A stretch of 64,000 nt of DNA from Plecoglossus altivelis (GCA_036571765.1 BROE01000012.1:10218121-10282120), one strand, 5' to 3'; shown: positions 11,647 to 24,340, counted from the stretch's first letter. The notes: generated by a model from the letters alone, not told the origin. Made by a program: numbers and translations.

Positions 11647-13374
11647 TGCAGGGTGGAAAAGAAAAGGCACCAATTTAGGAAGAATTTGACACACGAAGCA
11701 CATAGTACTGGACTGTGGTGCTCACCCAGAGAAGGGGGGGATGGGTCACTCAAGTGTGTAAGTCTGCAACGTATAACCAGCTATGAGATTATGTGTTTTT
11801 ATGTACAGCGTCTTGCAGCGTTTGTGTGTGTGTGGTGTTTTTCTGTAGTGCTGCAGTGCCCCCTACAGGTGGGTTTAGCAGGAGGCAGGGTGGAAAGATA
11901 GCCTGTAGGCAGAGACTCGGACGGTTTTTGATTCACCCTCACCGTGAAATGAAATGAAACCTTTTCCGCGTGCACGTGCACGTGGCGCTGCCCGTGTCTC
12001 TGCGTGCGTGAGTTCCTGAGGCCTCCATAAATGTGTTTTTGCGTATGGACGTACGTGCGCACAACTGTTTTGGATCTTTGCTTGATTTAATACATTTGCA
12101 ATGTTATCAAATATCTATTTCATTTGAACTTCCTTTGAACATTCTTGACCTGATTTAACCCTCGGAGTCAAATAATTGTAATTCCATTGATATTGGCATG
12201 TTTTGGGGGATGTTAATACACTGTTCGGTTCACTCCTCTTCCTTCGAAACTGGCGGAATAGCTTTGCTTGTTTCCCTAAACATCCAACCCCCCCTACAAA
12301 GCCTACAGACCTTATTTGAGTGATCCAGCTGGCTCCACTCTTCATGCAGCCCAGACTCTCCTCCCTGCTCTCTCTCTCTCTCTCTCTCTCTTCTTTGTGT
12401 GGTCTCTCTGCATCATCCTTCTCTCCCTCCTTTCTTTCCTTCCCTTTGACATCACTTCTCTTCCCACTCTCACCAGCACCCGCTCATCTTTCCCCATCAT
12501 CCTGGGCTTGATGTATACTGTCCTTTGTGGATAAGACGCAACTCGTTTTCATCCTCTTCACCCCATTTTTCCTCCTAGAGGCCCTCTTTCCCTTTTTTTC
12601 CTCCTTCCATTCCTGTTTTTTTTTTCAAATGTCGAGCGAGGGGGTGGGAGGGGGGGAGGGAGGGAGGAGAGTCTTACTCTCCCCTCCCACCTCCCCTACT
12701 CTCCTTTCTTCTCCTGCCACCCTCTCCAGTCTTCTCCTTCACCTCACGTGTCTGGGTGGAAGAGGAGGAGGGGGGTTGCTGTGGTGAGATGTTCTCCATT
12801 AGATGACTCACCCCATGGCAAATGTGGCGGCCAGAGACAGCAGCACAGGGAGAGGTAATGGAGTCTGAGCAGCGAGGACAACCAGGGCTCCAACCTCCCA
12901 TTCCGACACACCTCCCGCTCCAGCGTGCACGACAGGGTACCAAATATTACCTGAAATCATGCCCACATCCTTTGTCTATGCTCCATTGCTCTTGTCTGGC
13001 ACGTTGGAACCAATAAGGAAATGTGAATTTCCGCCCACCGTCCTGGGCCAGACCCTAGAGTGGATATCAGAAATCCCAGGAAGTAGAGCAGTCCTGAAAA
13101 TCCTGTCTACATTCTGAGTTAAACACTGTTCTACCTTGTACGTATGGAGGGACATCTCCTATGGGGAATGTGTCTGGATCCTCTGTTCTCACTATGGGTG
13201 AATTGATTCAATATACAGAGCTAGTCTCCTGGCTACCCTGAAACAGAACATTGATCTCACTATTTCCTCAGTGGTTGAGTTGGAGCCAGAAGCCATGTAG
13301 GTTAGACTGGTAAAGATATATATACAGTCTAGTAGTCCAATGAGCTACAACTTACAACAATACACTAGGACATT
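11647..13374. other. non-coding block
   Basis: No exon was recognised. It contains two back-to-back CACGTG hexamers (11973-11984), a short CT tract (12367-12391), a G/GGA-rich patch (12640-12670) and unique sequence. The stretch 12930-13370 is unique, with no visible repeat or gene. Confidence 0.6.
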
Positions 13375-13570
13375 TTGAAATGGACTATCGAAAAGAAAAG
13401 TGATTTTATTATAGCAATCATTTAGGCAATAATCGAATAAATTGACGAATGGAAACAGACGTTCTATGGTTTAGGAATAATTGCTTTATTCATAACCAGA
13501 CATAATTAAAGCGTCTTGTTTTTAAAATAGAGGTGTTGTTTTTCCGTGTCAGAGTTTTTGAATAATACGT
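13375..13570. promoter_or_regulatory. candidate conserved non-coding element
   Basis: Repeat-free AT-rich sequence with several homeodomain-type cores (CAATCA, AATAATTG, TTATTCATAA, CATAATTAAAG) packed within about 180 bp. The composition resembles vertebrate developmental enhancers and differs sharply from the flanking simple repeats. This rests on appearance only, with no alignment available. Confidence 0.3.
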
Positions 13571-15034
13571 TCTCCTCAACCTGAAACAGGGAATGGAAGT
13601 ACCCATGGTGCATTGGGGCCTGTCGCTCACGGCAATGCTTCTCAACTCGCAAACAGATAAATTAGCAGATTTGTCGCCTGATTGGACAACTTGCTTGAGC
13701 TGGATTTTCTTTGAGAGAAAACAGAAAAAAGAAGGGAAAAAGTGAAAAAGTAAATAAAGAAAGAGTATAAAGGAGAACGAGAGGGCGAGATCGCCTTGAG
13801 TATAAAGTCTTTTTTTTTCTCAGAAATACCACCGAAAGTTTTTTTCATCTTCCCCGACTAGCGGGAATTGGCCCCTAGTTGAAACGTGGAACAAACAGAG
13901 GAAAAAATCAGGGTGGAATGAGGTATGGCAGTGGAGGGGGAGGGGTAAGAAATGTGTTTTTAAGGGCGATTGGACCTCCTCCAGCTCAACTTGCGAAGGT
14001 GTCTTAGTCGCTCTGAACAACGGTTGTCCTGGGAACCGAGGTGTTGGGGGAACACGGATGCATGCTCGGTCTTTGTTCTCAGTCGTAATGTGCTACAGCC
14101 CCGACGCAGGCCGGCGCTTCAAACCTTTCCTTCCTTTCTTTCTGGCTCCTCCTTTTCGTCTTTTTTGTCCTTTCTTCCCCCCAGAACCTTCTATAAGCCC
14201 CGCAGCCTGCTGGCTCTGATGTAGCAACCTCAGAGGGGCCTTGCCTGCTTCTCTTCTTTCTTCTCTTCCTCCTCTTTCAGATGATCTTCCTGCATTTCCA
14301 TGGCCACTCCCAACACTCACTCCAGACAGTGTCTCTGCATGCGGAGAGTGTCTTATATATATTTGAACATAACTTCCTTCTCCTAACAGAAAGTAGAGAA
14401 TACAGAATACAGCTAGAAGTAAAGGTAGACATGTTAGTGCCTTGACCAGACAGAACGATCCAGAAGGTTTTAAATCGGACTTCCCTCCAGACCTCCTGCC
14501 GGACTACCTTTATCACAACTCTGCATTCCACACAAGTCCTTGATATGTCTGAACTCAACCATGTTATGAATAGCATGAATAGAATTTACCTTTAGTCTTT
14601 CAAAACCATATGCTAATGATACATTGTTCTGGGAAAAGAAGACAGGTATGCTGTCGCTTAGCATAACCAATTTCCTTCAGCAAACAGCCTTGTGTGATTT
14701 GAAAAATAGTATCTTCCACTCGATATTACCATTATCGCTCAAGGAATGTATTAGCAACAGCATGCTGACAAAGTTTTTTGTGTGTAAAGTTGTTTACCAA
14801 CTAGTAAAGTTGTTTACCTGCGTAAGTACGGGCTTATCGCTGCGGCCTCGCAATTTCCTCTTTCCACCGGATTGCCCACATCTAACTCATGATACCCCTG
14901 TTATTGTTCATCATAAGTAAGTTGTGTGTGTTATTGAAGTTTTGGTCCCAGAGTGCTAGGATATGCTAGCCTGCTACGTTCCTTTCCAGGAAGTGGATTA
15001 GCCGGAGGACCCTGCCATTGTCTCCCTTCGCGTT
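13571..15034. other. non-coding unique block
   Basis: No exon was recognised. A near X-box (RFX-like) palindrome, GTTGTCCTGGGAAC, lies at 14023-14036. Pyrimidine-rich patches occur around 14120-14175 and 14240-14280. The rest is unique sequence. Confidence 0.55.
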
Positions 15035-15330
15035 TTTTTAACATTTTAATTTATTGGCATTTTCTTTTGTTTGTTTATTAGTTTGCCTTTACCTTCCTCG
15101 CCCCTCTTTTATGGAGGATTGTCTTGATTCACAAACTGCTTTGAATATCAATAGGGGGAGCCCCAATGTGAGCGCCATTCAAATTCACCTCAGGTGCTGC
15201 CCGCACCAAAGACGGCTCCCGTTTTCATTCTCCCCGTCCGCAACCTCCGAGACGGTGATTTTTAATCACCTAATATCATGGCACAATGAACAGATTGCCA
15301 CGAGTCGCGAGCAGAGACTGCAGCAGACAA
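15035..15330. promoter_or_regulatory. candidate conserved non-coding element with a perfect hairpin
   Basis: Repeat-free block with homeodomain-type cores, an E-box context (CACCTCAGGTG near 15187) and a perfect 7-bp-arm hairpin, GGTGATT-TTT-AATCACC, at 15254-15270. It stands out from the microsatellite background. Enhancer function is inferred from composition alone. Confidence 0.3.
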
Positions 15331-16394
15331 AAACAGAAGAGAGGAGAGAGAGCGAGAGAAAAGAAAGGAGGGAGAGAAAAAAGAGAGAGAGAGTGAACCG
15401 ACGATGGATAGAGGCTCCGCTCTAATTAAAAAAAGGCAAATCTGATCAATGCGTGTGAGCTCGCGGAGTTGAGGCTGTCGCTTCGGAGTTAAGCAAGTTA
15501 GGGAGGAGGAGGAGGAGAACGAGGTCTCAGACTAAGTTGATGCTGTGAGGTTCTCTGCAACTTCTCATCCTGCAGCTGAATACCAATAAGAAGAGAGTGG
15601 AAGGAGGGTGTTGTCTGAGGAGGGACATCTTCCTTGCTGTGATTGGTTGAAATCAGAACCATGCGCCTGCCAGGAATGACATCCACTCCATCCTTTTTTT
15701 TTCTTTTCCCCTCCGTCCTGTCTGTAAACTAGAGGATATTGATAGGTCTGTTTCCTCTGCAATGTGCCTATCCTCTGATGCAGATAGCAAGAGAGAAAGG
15801 GGGAGAGAGAAACAGAGACTCACAGGACATTTGGCAGTAGGTAGTAATGTCACAGTGAGCCAGAGACACATAAAGGAGGTAGACAGTGGCTATCCTGGAT
15901 CTGGCTTGGTCCGGTGCTGGCTGTGGGTGTTTTTGTGTGTGTCTTGATGAGTGAGAGTTTGGCTGCGAGTGAATAGGAATGACCAGAATCAGGAGCCCAG
16001 CATTTGTGACCAGCAGTACCCAAGTTCAGAGAACAGTGGAGAGGAAAAGGGTGAACCTCAAACGTGAGCTGTTCTCTGGTCTCTCAGATGGTAGTGAACC
16101 TGATCTGAGGTCTGTGGAGAGAGGAGAAGACCGGAGAGGAGGGGAACCAACAGACGTTTGACCTATCAGTAAGACAGACCCAGGAGGCATACCACAGGTG
16201 TACCTGTGTATCACGCACTCACACACACACTTACACACACATCTCTCTCAAATCTATCTATGCAACAACAAAAATCCCACACTGCCGCCATAACAGTGGA
16301 CTCATTTACATTCTTCCTCCCTCTCTCCCTCTCCCTTTCAGAGAGTCTATGGCGAAAAACAAAATACTCACAGGTAACTACAAGCACATCCTAA
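15331..16394. other. non-coding block
   Basis: Begins with a purine patch (15340-15395), then unique sequence with an ATTGG box near 15642. It ends in short CA and CT runs (16215-16245, 16316-16340). No exon was recognised. Confidence 0.55.
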
Positions 16395-16700
16395 TCTTTC
16401 AGTTTTAACCTTTCATTTAGAAAAACAGCATCGGTAAGCGGCGCTTTATTCTGAAAAGATCCCTGTTCATCGTCGTTAAACACTGTCGCTGCCTGTTACG
16501 CCGCGTGAATCCCTGTTATTTATGAGATCATTATGCCTTTTCCCTCTAATGAAAAAGGAGCATCCCGCGACAGCGTAAACATGACACATCGCGCCACAGT
16601 CAGTGAGCGCAGTCCATATGTTAATTAGCATTAGGGAGTGTGAAGGGCATTAAGCTGCATCGTTGTAGGGACGGAAACGGACGGAAACTGGGGCAATCGA
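16395..16700. promoter_or_regulatory. candidate conserved non-coding element
   Basis: About 300 bp of repeat-free sequence with CpGs and homeodomain cores, notably TTAATTAGCATTAG near 16620 and TTATGAGATCATTATG near 16520. It looks like a vertebrate developmental enhancer. Conservation could not be tested here. Confidence 0.3.
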
Positions 16701-16848
16701 AGCCCTTTACAGCTGACTCAGACAAACCCCCAACCACTTTTTGTCCCTGTACATGTACTTCCAGTCACACCTGAATCATATATCTTCTGAGACGTGAAAG
16801 AAAAATAATCTTATACATATAGCAGAAATTGTTATCCTAGTGACACAC

Positions 16849-16905
16849 AGGCAGGTTTTGAGCCTTCTAATCTGAAGTTATATGTTCTACCTCTGAACTA
16901 CACCC
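16849..16905 (-). pseudogene. tRNA-like remnant (tRNA pseudogene or SINE head)
   Basis: Read on the - strand, the sequence has an A-box-like D arm (TAGTTCAGAGGTAG, 16887-16900), a seven-base anticodon-like loop CTTCAGA with a mostly paired stem, and a B-box-like TΨC arm (GGCTCAAAACC, 16854-16864, 9 of 11 to GGTTCAAATCC). The order and spacing fit a tRNA. The TΨC stem has only three clear pairs and the acceptor stem is not closed, so a functional tRNA is unlikely. It is best read as a decayed tRNA copy or the 5' head of a tRNA-derived SINE. Confidence 0.5.
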
Positions 16906-18167
16906 AACGCCTACTTTCGTGAATCCGGGTCATTGTATAGGCAACGTTAGATTCTTGTGGCAAGAGACAATGGCTTCACAGCACCATGCAAGATGCCATG
17001 TAAGACGTTATGGTTTCAGAGTAAATTCCACACAAAAAATTCTAATGAAAACGGATTTGCAGGTTTAGCTGTTCATTGGGGTCAAAAAAATGTCATCAGC
17101 AAAGTTCCCTCCAGACTGACTTCACATACATTGTGTCCGACTTCCTGTATATAGACACACCTTTCACACTTGCTTCTCATCATACCATGCATGACAAGTA
17201 CATGGTGTCATGATACGCACGGACACGGCTTCATCTCAAATGTAAACACCGTGTTCCCCTCCGTGTGTACATTTTGGCTGCGGCCGATCAAGCTGCGTGT
17301 CGTCCTTCAGAGTTGCCTGGAGAGGAAAAGGGAAACAGATCTGGATGCTCCAGTAGGAACCCTGTTCTACATGTATAGACCAGCAGGAGGAAACGGACTG
17401 AACTACTGACTAAACCGCCTGATGATAAAATGTTTTGGTTTTCACATCGTGGAATGAACATCCATTTGAATGTCTTCGCAGGCAGATGACGGTATCAGAC
17501 TAGCTATCGACGATCAAAGTGTTCCGCTCGTTTAACGGGATTGAGATGATGTGTGCAGCCCTTTTCAAAGGACCAACCGAATACGAAATTACAGTACCCT
17601 GGTGGTTGTATCGCAATGCTGTTTCGTTGCCATTCCACCGGCATGTTGTTCATCCTCAAGGGGAGGGATAGAGAACTGGAAAAGAGAGAAGTAAAAGACC
17701 CCAATTGAATGACACAGATAGCAGATCGAGTGTTTGGGTAGACCTTTGCCAGCGTGCCACCCTTGACTCTGTGCCACCCATCTTTGCACCCAGTCTCCTG
17801 GCCGTGGTGTGTTGGCCCCCCGTCGTGGCACCACTGCCAGTACCGTCGTATCCACTTTCCACACGTGCGCGCGCACACATGCACATACACACACACACAC
17901 AAACCTCCGCCCACCAGCTCACACTGAGTGGGTGGTTAATATACATGTACACACGAGCGCGCACACACTCAACACATACACACTGAAAGATACATACGCC
18001 CATGGAGTTATGCTTTAAGGACACACACAAGTCATTGCATTTATACCTTCACACACACACACACACACAGATTTACATAAGTGGGTGAGAAATACTCTGA
18101 GGGCTGAACTAGAACCATGTAATTTTGTTAAATCAAATGCCAAAAAAGCTCTCTGATGATTGAATTA
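16906..18167. other. non-coding block
   Basis: Unique sequence with CA-rich patches (17885-17905, 18049-18069) and CGCG/CA mixtures near 17860-17880. No exon was recognised. Confidence 0.55.
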
Positions 18168-18923
18168 GGGAGAGAGAGATGGAGTGAAAGAGAGAGGGGT
18201 AGAGTGAAAGACAGAGACCGAGAGAAAGGTGGAATAAAAGACAGAGATAGAATGAAAGAGGGAGAGGTGTTATAAAAGAGAGAGGTGGAATGAAAGAGAG
18301 AGAGAGGTGGAATGAAAGAGAGATGGAATGAAAGAGAGAGGTGGAATGAAAGAGAGAGGTGGAGTGAAAGAGAGAGGTGGAATGAAAGAAAGAGGTGGAA
18401 TGAAAGAGAGAGAGGTGAAATGAAAAAGAGGTAGAGTGAAAGAGAGAGGTGGAGTGAGAGAGCGGTGGAGTGAAAGAGAGAGAGAAGTAGAGTGAAAGAG
18501 AGAGGTGGAGTGAGAGAGAGAGGTGGAATGAAAGAGAGAGAGGTGGAATGAAAGAGAGGTGGAATGAAAGAGAGAGAGAGGTTGAATAAAAGAGAGGTGG
18601 AATGAAAGAGAGGTGGAATGAAAGAGAGAGGTGGAATGAAAGAAAGAGGTGGAACGAAAGAGAGAGAGATGAAATGAAAAAGAGGTGGAGTGAAAGAGAG
18701 ATATGGAGTGAAAGAGAGAAAGAGGTGGAGTGAAAGAGAGAGAGAGGTGGAGTGAAAGAGATAGAGAGGTGGAGTGTGAGAGAGAGGTAGAGTGAAAGAG
18801 AGAGAGAGGTGGAGTGAAAGAGAGAGAGCTAGAGTGAAAGAGAGAAAGAGGTGGAGTGAAAGAGAGAGAGAGAGGTGGAGTGAAAGAGATAGAGAGGTGG
18901 AGTGTGAGAGAGAGAAAGAGAGA
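18168..18923. repeat. 750-bp purine VNTR (GGTGGARTGAAAGAGAGA)
   Basis: About 40 imperfect units of roughly 16-24 bp, consensus GGTGGA(A/G)TGAAAGAGAGA, cover some 750 bp. The + strand is almost all G and A apart from the T in each GTGG and RTG. Unit length varies by GA insertions. The opposite strand is open for 266 codons (Ser/Leu/His/Pro-rich), as expected for a polypyrimidine strand. Long mirror-like purine tracts can form triplex (H-DNA) structure. Confidence 0.92.
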
Positions 18924-20610
18924 TTCATATAAGTGTGGATGCTCTGGTGTGAGTTTCTTTGAGGTGATTTTTCATGACTGCGTAAATTAGTAGTCTTACC
19001 CAGAGGGAAGTCAAATCTTTTTCCACATAAAGCATGGTTCGTTGCTGGCAGGGTTAGCTATAGCCTGCAATTCCACCAGGTGATTCTCTACCAATGGGTT
19101 TTACCTTCACAGAGTTTAAGTAATGACACGAAGAGCTGTGAAAAGTTCACTCTGAAAAAAGTAAACTATTTGTAAAAAAAAAAACTCATTTAAAAACCAT
19201 CTTTACTCTGCCACAGCACTTTGAAAGAATCTTTGTTGAGTTCGGGATATCTCAGCCATCCAGAGCAAATACATCTATGCACGTGCCAACAAATGGGTCA
19301 AACCTCGGTCGTCAGGACTCTTCGTCATCCTTTCTCTGCGCGTTGGAAAGAGTACGCCAGCTCCATACTCCATCGCCTGCCTCGCTCTACCTGGGTCCTG
19401 CCACTTCAATCCACCTGCCAAATGAGATCAGGTTATTAACACAATAAGCGCTTTGGCTGCGGCTCTTTGGTCTCGTCGCAAACACAGACGCCGGGTTGCC
19501 ATCACTCAAACAGCACCCATGCAGACGCGCGCGGGCCATCCCCACCGATCCACCGCTCGACGAGACAGACGGAATACTAACAAGGCCTAACAAGGATCTC
19601 TGTGCAGCGGGAAGAGGCATCGGTGTTCCTGCTGACACACGCGCACGTGTGTACATGGGAATTGCAAAGGGAATTGGGAATCGTAGCGATGTGTAGATGC
19701 TGCTGAGGTGAATCTTTCATGAGAGATCATCCCTGGTGGTCCCAGTACGCTGAAGGAAGCCGGGTGTTGCATTTGGGTTTAGGTTTGAGGGAGATTTGTT
19801 TTTCTCTTCCTGGAGAAGAAAGAGATTGGAAACGTGTTATCGGTCGTCTTTCAAAAACAGAACTAATGCAGGAGATCTATTATCAATTGTAAACACGCTC
19901 ACATACCACAAAGAATGTCTCTCCGTAGCTGAAGTACCGCTAGCCAAGTGGCTAGAGTCGTCCTGCCTGTCCAAAGTTGTCACAGTGGCATAGCACTATT
20001 GACAACCGCCAAGTCAGTGAGCTTTGCCTGGCTCCAGTACAGACAAACATCTGATTGGCCCTGGATAAGATTAGCTCGCGTCCATCTCCTTCCTTTAATT
20101 TCCTCTCTCCTTGATTCAGGCAAACTGACCAGTCCGATGAATGGACACAGACACACGCTCACACACAAACACATTCAAGCAGGGAGATGCAGATCAGCAA
20201 CAGATAAGCCCTCTGATGTTCGCTCATGGTTTTGTCCTCAACTCCCTCTCTATCCCTCTCACACTTACAAAAACACAAACAGCAAAACCCCATAGATTCC
20301 CTCCACGATGACACATGATGACAAAAGATCTTTTGTGGCAGCGAAGCATTAACCAATGAGAAAACTATTTCAGGTTGTTCAGAAACTTAACACTCTAATC
20401 TGCATGGGGAGGAGACTCTAACGTGAACTCCTAACCACACCGGTGGAAACACACACACACACACACCCACACACACGCACGTGCGTGCATGCACTCTCAA
20501 CCACCTGTACCTTGGATGAATTGGGCTGGATCTTGAAAGGGAGCCCAAGGCTCCATTCCATTCAGCCTACTGAGGAACAGGGCGGCCAAGAGCTGTTTTA
20601 ATTCATTACT
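18924..20610. other. non-coding unique block
   Basis: No exon was recognised. It contains a CACGTG at 19644-19649, short CA runs (20448-20478) and otherwise unique sequence. Confidence 0.55.
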
Positions 20611-20870
20611 CTGATCCACAGATGGAGCAGATGGGCTGCAGAGAGGTGGAAGGGGGAAAGGAGGGGAGGAAGGGAGGGAGGCAGCAAGTAGGGGGGGGGA
20701 GCAAGGGGGAGGGAGGTGGAGAGCCTGGAGGGGGGCAGAAGAGGGGAGTGGACAACGGCAATGAAATGAAATGGAAAGAAACAAGGAGGAGGAGGTGGGA
20801 GAGGAGTCCGGGGGGAGACGAATGGAGGAGAGGGCTCAGAGAGGGGTGGAGAGGAAGAAGGGACTGAATA
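20611..20870. repeat. GGA-rich purine patch
   Basis: G/A-rich sequence with GGGAGGGAGG and GGAGGTGG motifs. It is less regular than the other purine arrays. Open frames on both strands follow the biased composition. Confidence 0.7.
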
Positions 20871-22973
20871 AGAAGAGGGCTTGAAGAGTGAACGAGAGGC
20901 GGAGGACATGTATAAAGACCTGTATCTGCTGGGGAGTGGAGAGCACTGTATGTGATGCCAGAGAAAGAGAGTGAGAGACGGAGAAATGGGACGGTAGAGT
21001 ATCGCGACGAAGAAGAAGAGATGCCAAGATGAGGATGATGATTTGTGATGGGAGCCTCTGCCTCTCTCTCTTTCCCTCCCTCCCTCCCTCCCTCCATCTC
21101 TTGTCCTGCCACCTACACAGTGTGTTCCCCAGGCAGTAGCTATGGCACAATTACACATTCACTTGATGTTACAGGGCAGGAACACACACACACACACACA
21201 CTTAATATATATCCCCTAGAAGTGCTTCGCCTGTTTTTTTTTACCTTTCCCTGAAACCCCGTAGCATCGATTGGGGGTTGACTTCAGGCGTCTCACACAC
21301 ACACACACACACACTCAGCTAGTTGGAGATTGCCTCCGACACTGCAGGCTGGATGCAGATTGTACAAAATCCATCCTGGGAATTGCACTACAGCAAGCAT
21401 TTAATGTTTCATTTCCTATTTCTCCCTCTCTCTTCCTCCCCTGCTCCACTCATCCCCCCTCCCTCCCTCCCTCCCTCCCTTTACAGGGTTTCACATTGTC
21501 TTTCACTAACGCTCTGTGTTTATATCTCTCTCTATCTCTCCCCCTCCCTATTTCTCTATTCCTTTCTCTTTTGCTTTCCATCTTTCCACCCATCCCTCTT
21601 CATGTTCTCTCCATTCCATCTTTAGAGTTTCTAGCTCAGGCAGGTTCTTTAATGTCATTGGCCAAGAGACAGGAACAGTGAATGTCCCGGGGTCATGTGA
21701 GCACGCGATCCAGGAAGACGGAATCAACCAGGTCTTACATCCATTTGGTTGCTGTTTATGCTTGGTTCTGTTGTTATGTATGTGGATGTGTGCTATGTGT
21801 ATGAATGTTTTGTATACATATCCCCGTCTTCACCATCTGTGCACACTACTTGAAGTCGTATTGAGGACTGTAGGACTGGAGAAGTGAGATTGACATCCCA
21901 CTAGGTTTTATGTTACAGGGACACACACACACACATCTCTTTATTTACATACACGGACACTAACATGAGGCCCTTGTAAACATGCACATACACACACTCT
22001 CGCTCACACACACTGTCTTTTGTCCCTAAACATGTGGTGAAAAGTACATTCTCACACACACACACACACACACACAACCTGCTCTTCTGTGTGTGTAGTT
22101 GGTTTGTCAGCGTAGCAAGCCAAGGTCACTGATGTAGATTCTGTGACATGAATGAATGACATACACGCTCACACACTCTTGTAAAAAGCCCTTGAAAGCC
22201 CTCAGTCTAAAATATAACCAAATTAAGCCCCCTTTTCTCCTTCCAGACATAGAATAGTATTCTTATCAGCCAGATATAAACAGAATTCATATTTCTGGGC
22301 CAGATCAAGGCTGAGGGCGAAGCTCTCCCAGCTCCACAAATCCCTCATTTGTTCCCCTTTATCTATTCCATTCATTCGTTCTGTTGTCTCCTTACCTGGG
22401 ATCCATTGGAGTGATAAGTAGCGTAGAGCAGAGCCTGAGCACACACACCGCACAGACACACACACCTCCCTGTTGCCCTGCAGGGATCTGCCGAGAAGGG
22501 GGTGTTTAGATTGGCTGATGACATAGTCTTTCCCCCCCCCACCAATACACACACACATAACCGCTTTCCCCTGCAGACAAAAAAAAACTTTCTCAACTAA
22601 AAATCATTTGAGGAACAGTATCAGACCTACAGCCAGACAGTGTGTTATCTTCAGATGTATTCGATTCTGCTGTTGTTCAACTTGATGGACGTGTAGGTGT
22701 TTTTTTTATATATGGTTTGTCACTTCATAGTGTGCCGTTATCTCAAAATATAACCCCCAGAACACGCTGTCACACACCCACACATGAATCTTCCCTCCAA
22801 CAGCTGTTCAGCGGGATAATGCAATATTGTATTCTTGGTTGAAGATACAGCACACGCGTTTGTACTCTTGTTTCGGAGTAGACACATCTCTTTTGCCCTG
22901 GGCTAAAAGCAACATGTTTTTGATGATACACACCTTAGTCAGCTGGGAGACACACACAAATACACCTCTATGT

Positions 22974-23004
<31 letters not shown>

Positions 23005-23843
23005 TAAATAGAAAAAAGGAAAAGTACCTTGAATTCATTATTCGATTGTATGCTCTTGTTGTTTCTATAGTAAATGTTTTTTTATCAACAAGATGTCGGC
23101 TCCATGCAATGACCTTGGCTGATCCGAGAAAGAAGGAGAGATGGGAGGAGAGGAGAAAGAGGGAAACATAGGTGTGAAAGAGCAGGAGAGGGGAGGGAGA
23201 GGGTGGTGACTTTTAAAAGTGTCACCCTCTCTTGTCCAATTTGGAAATGCATCATGGGAACAAACAGACACGTGCACGTGCACACACAAGTGCATACGTC
23301 ACTTCTTCCCCATGTTACTCTCTCTCTCTCCCTCTCTCCCTCTTTCTCTGTCTTTCTTTCCATCACAACCTATGTCGCCATCCCAGAGGGCTGAAGAGAT
23401 TGTTTTTTCATGTTTTCCCCTCTGTCTTCCCCCTCTCCCTCTTTCCCTCTCTTCTCCCCTCAGTCTAATTATTTTGTGAGCGAGGGAGGCAATCTGCTCT
23501 CCCTTGTTGCTGCTCAAGTGCCCATTAGGAGAACCCAGCTCCATCTCTTTAATGAACTGATCAAGTCAAATGAGTTGAAAACTCATTGGGTTTGCGCGTG
23601 TTTGTGTGTGTGTGGATGTGTGTGTGTGTGTGTTTGTGTGAGAGAGAGAGTGGAACAGAAGGGAAAATGTGAGGGGGAAAGGAAGGGGAGCAGAGAAATG
23701 GAGGAAGGACAAATGAGAGAGAGAAAGAGAGAGAGAGAGTAATTTAAGAATCTGCATTAGCATGTTGGGCAGCCCTTCTACCTGGATGAGCTGAGGTTGT
23801 CGCATATATCCCAGGAGTTGTGTGTGTGTGTGTGTGGATATGT

Positions 23844-23874
<31 letters not shown>

Positions 23875-24340
23875 CGCGCACGCTCCAGTGCTCCAGGCCT
23901 CCCCTTATGGCTTTAACACGGAGACCACATCATCAACCACTAAGCCACAATAATGAACATGACTCAACCAGCCACAGCATTCCACAACAAGTCAAGTTCC
24001 CTGCATACAGAAGTCAGCCCCGGTGAGTTTGTGTGAATGCATATGTGTGTTTGAATGTGGCTTTCAGTTTTTATTTGTTCTCTAACTTACAGTCTGTAGG
24101 CCACTCAAGGTTACAACGAGAGAGAGACAGGAGGAGAGAACGGGAGATGCACAGGCCAGGACGCATAAAAGAGATAAAGGATGAGGGCGAGAGAGGGTGG
24201 GGAAGGGGGGAGGCGAGAGGAGATGGAAAGAGAGAGAGAGGCAAAACGAGGGAGTGTTTGGGTCTAAAAACACTTATAACTCAGAGGCATAGATTATGAC
24301 AGGCCAATCATCTGGGCTGGTGGCTGAAAAATAACAACAA
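20871..24340. other. non-coding block with scattered CA, CT and TG runs
   Basis: It holds CA runs (21183-21201, 21294-21315, 22052-22076, 22975-23001), a CCCT run (21461-21480), CT-rich stretches (21520-21580, 23317-23350), TG/GA runs (23600-23740) and a TG run (23819-23877). Two back-to-back CACGTG hexamers lie at 23269-23280. No exon was recognised. Confidence 0.6.

Noticed and set aside
18128..18928. 266-codon open frame on the - strand
   Set aside because: It is the polypyrimidine strand of a purine VNTR. Such strands rarely contain stop codons, and the product is low-complexity Ser/Leu/His/Pro. The same applies to the long frames near 2935-3645, 8092-8823, 11004-11753, 34511-35089 and 40462-41106.
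19937..19970. A-box-like TAGCCAAGTGGCTAGAG
   Set aside because: No B box follows at tRNA distance. The match comes from a short palindrome.
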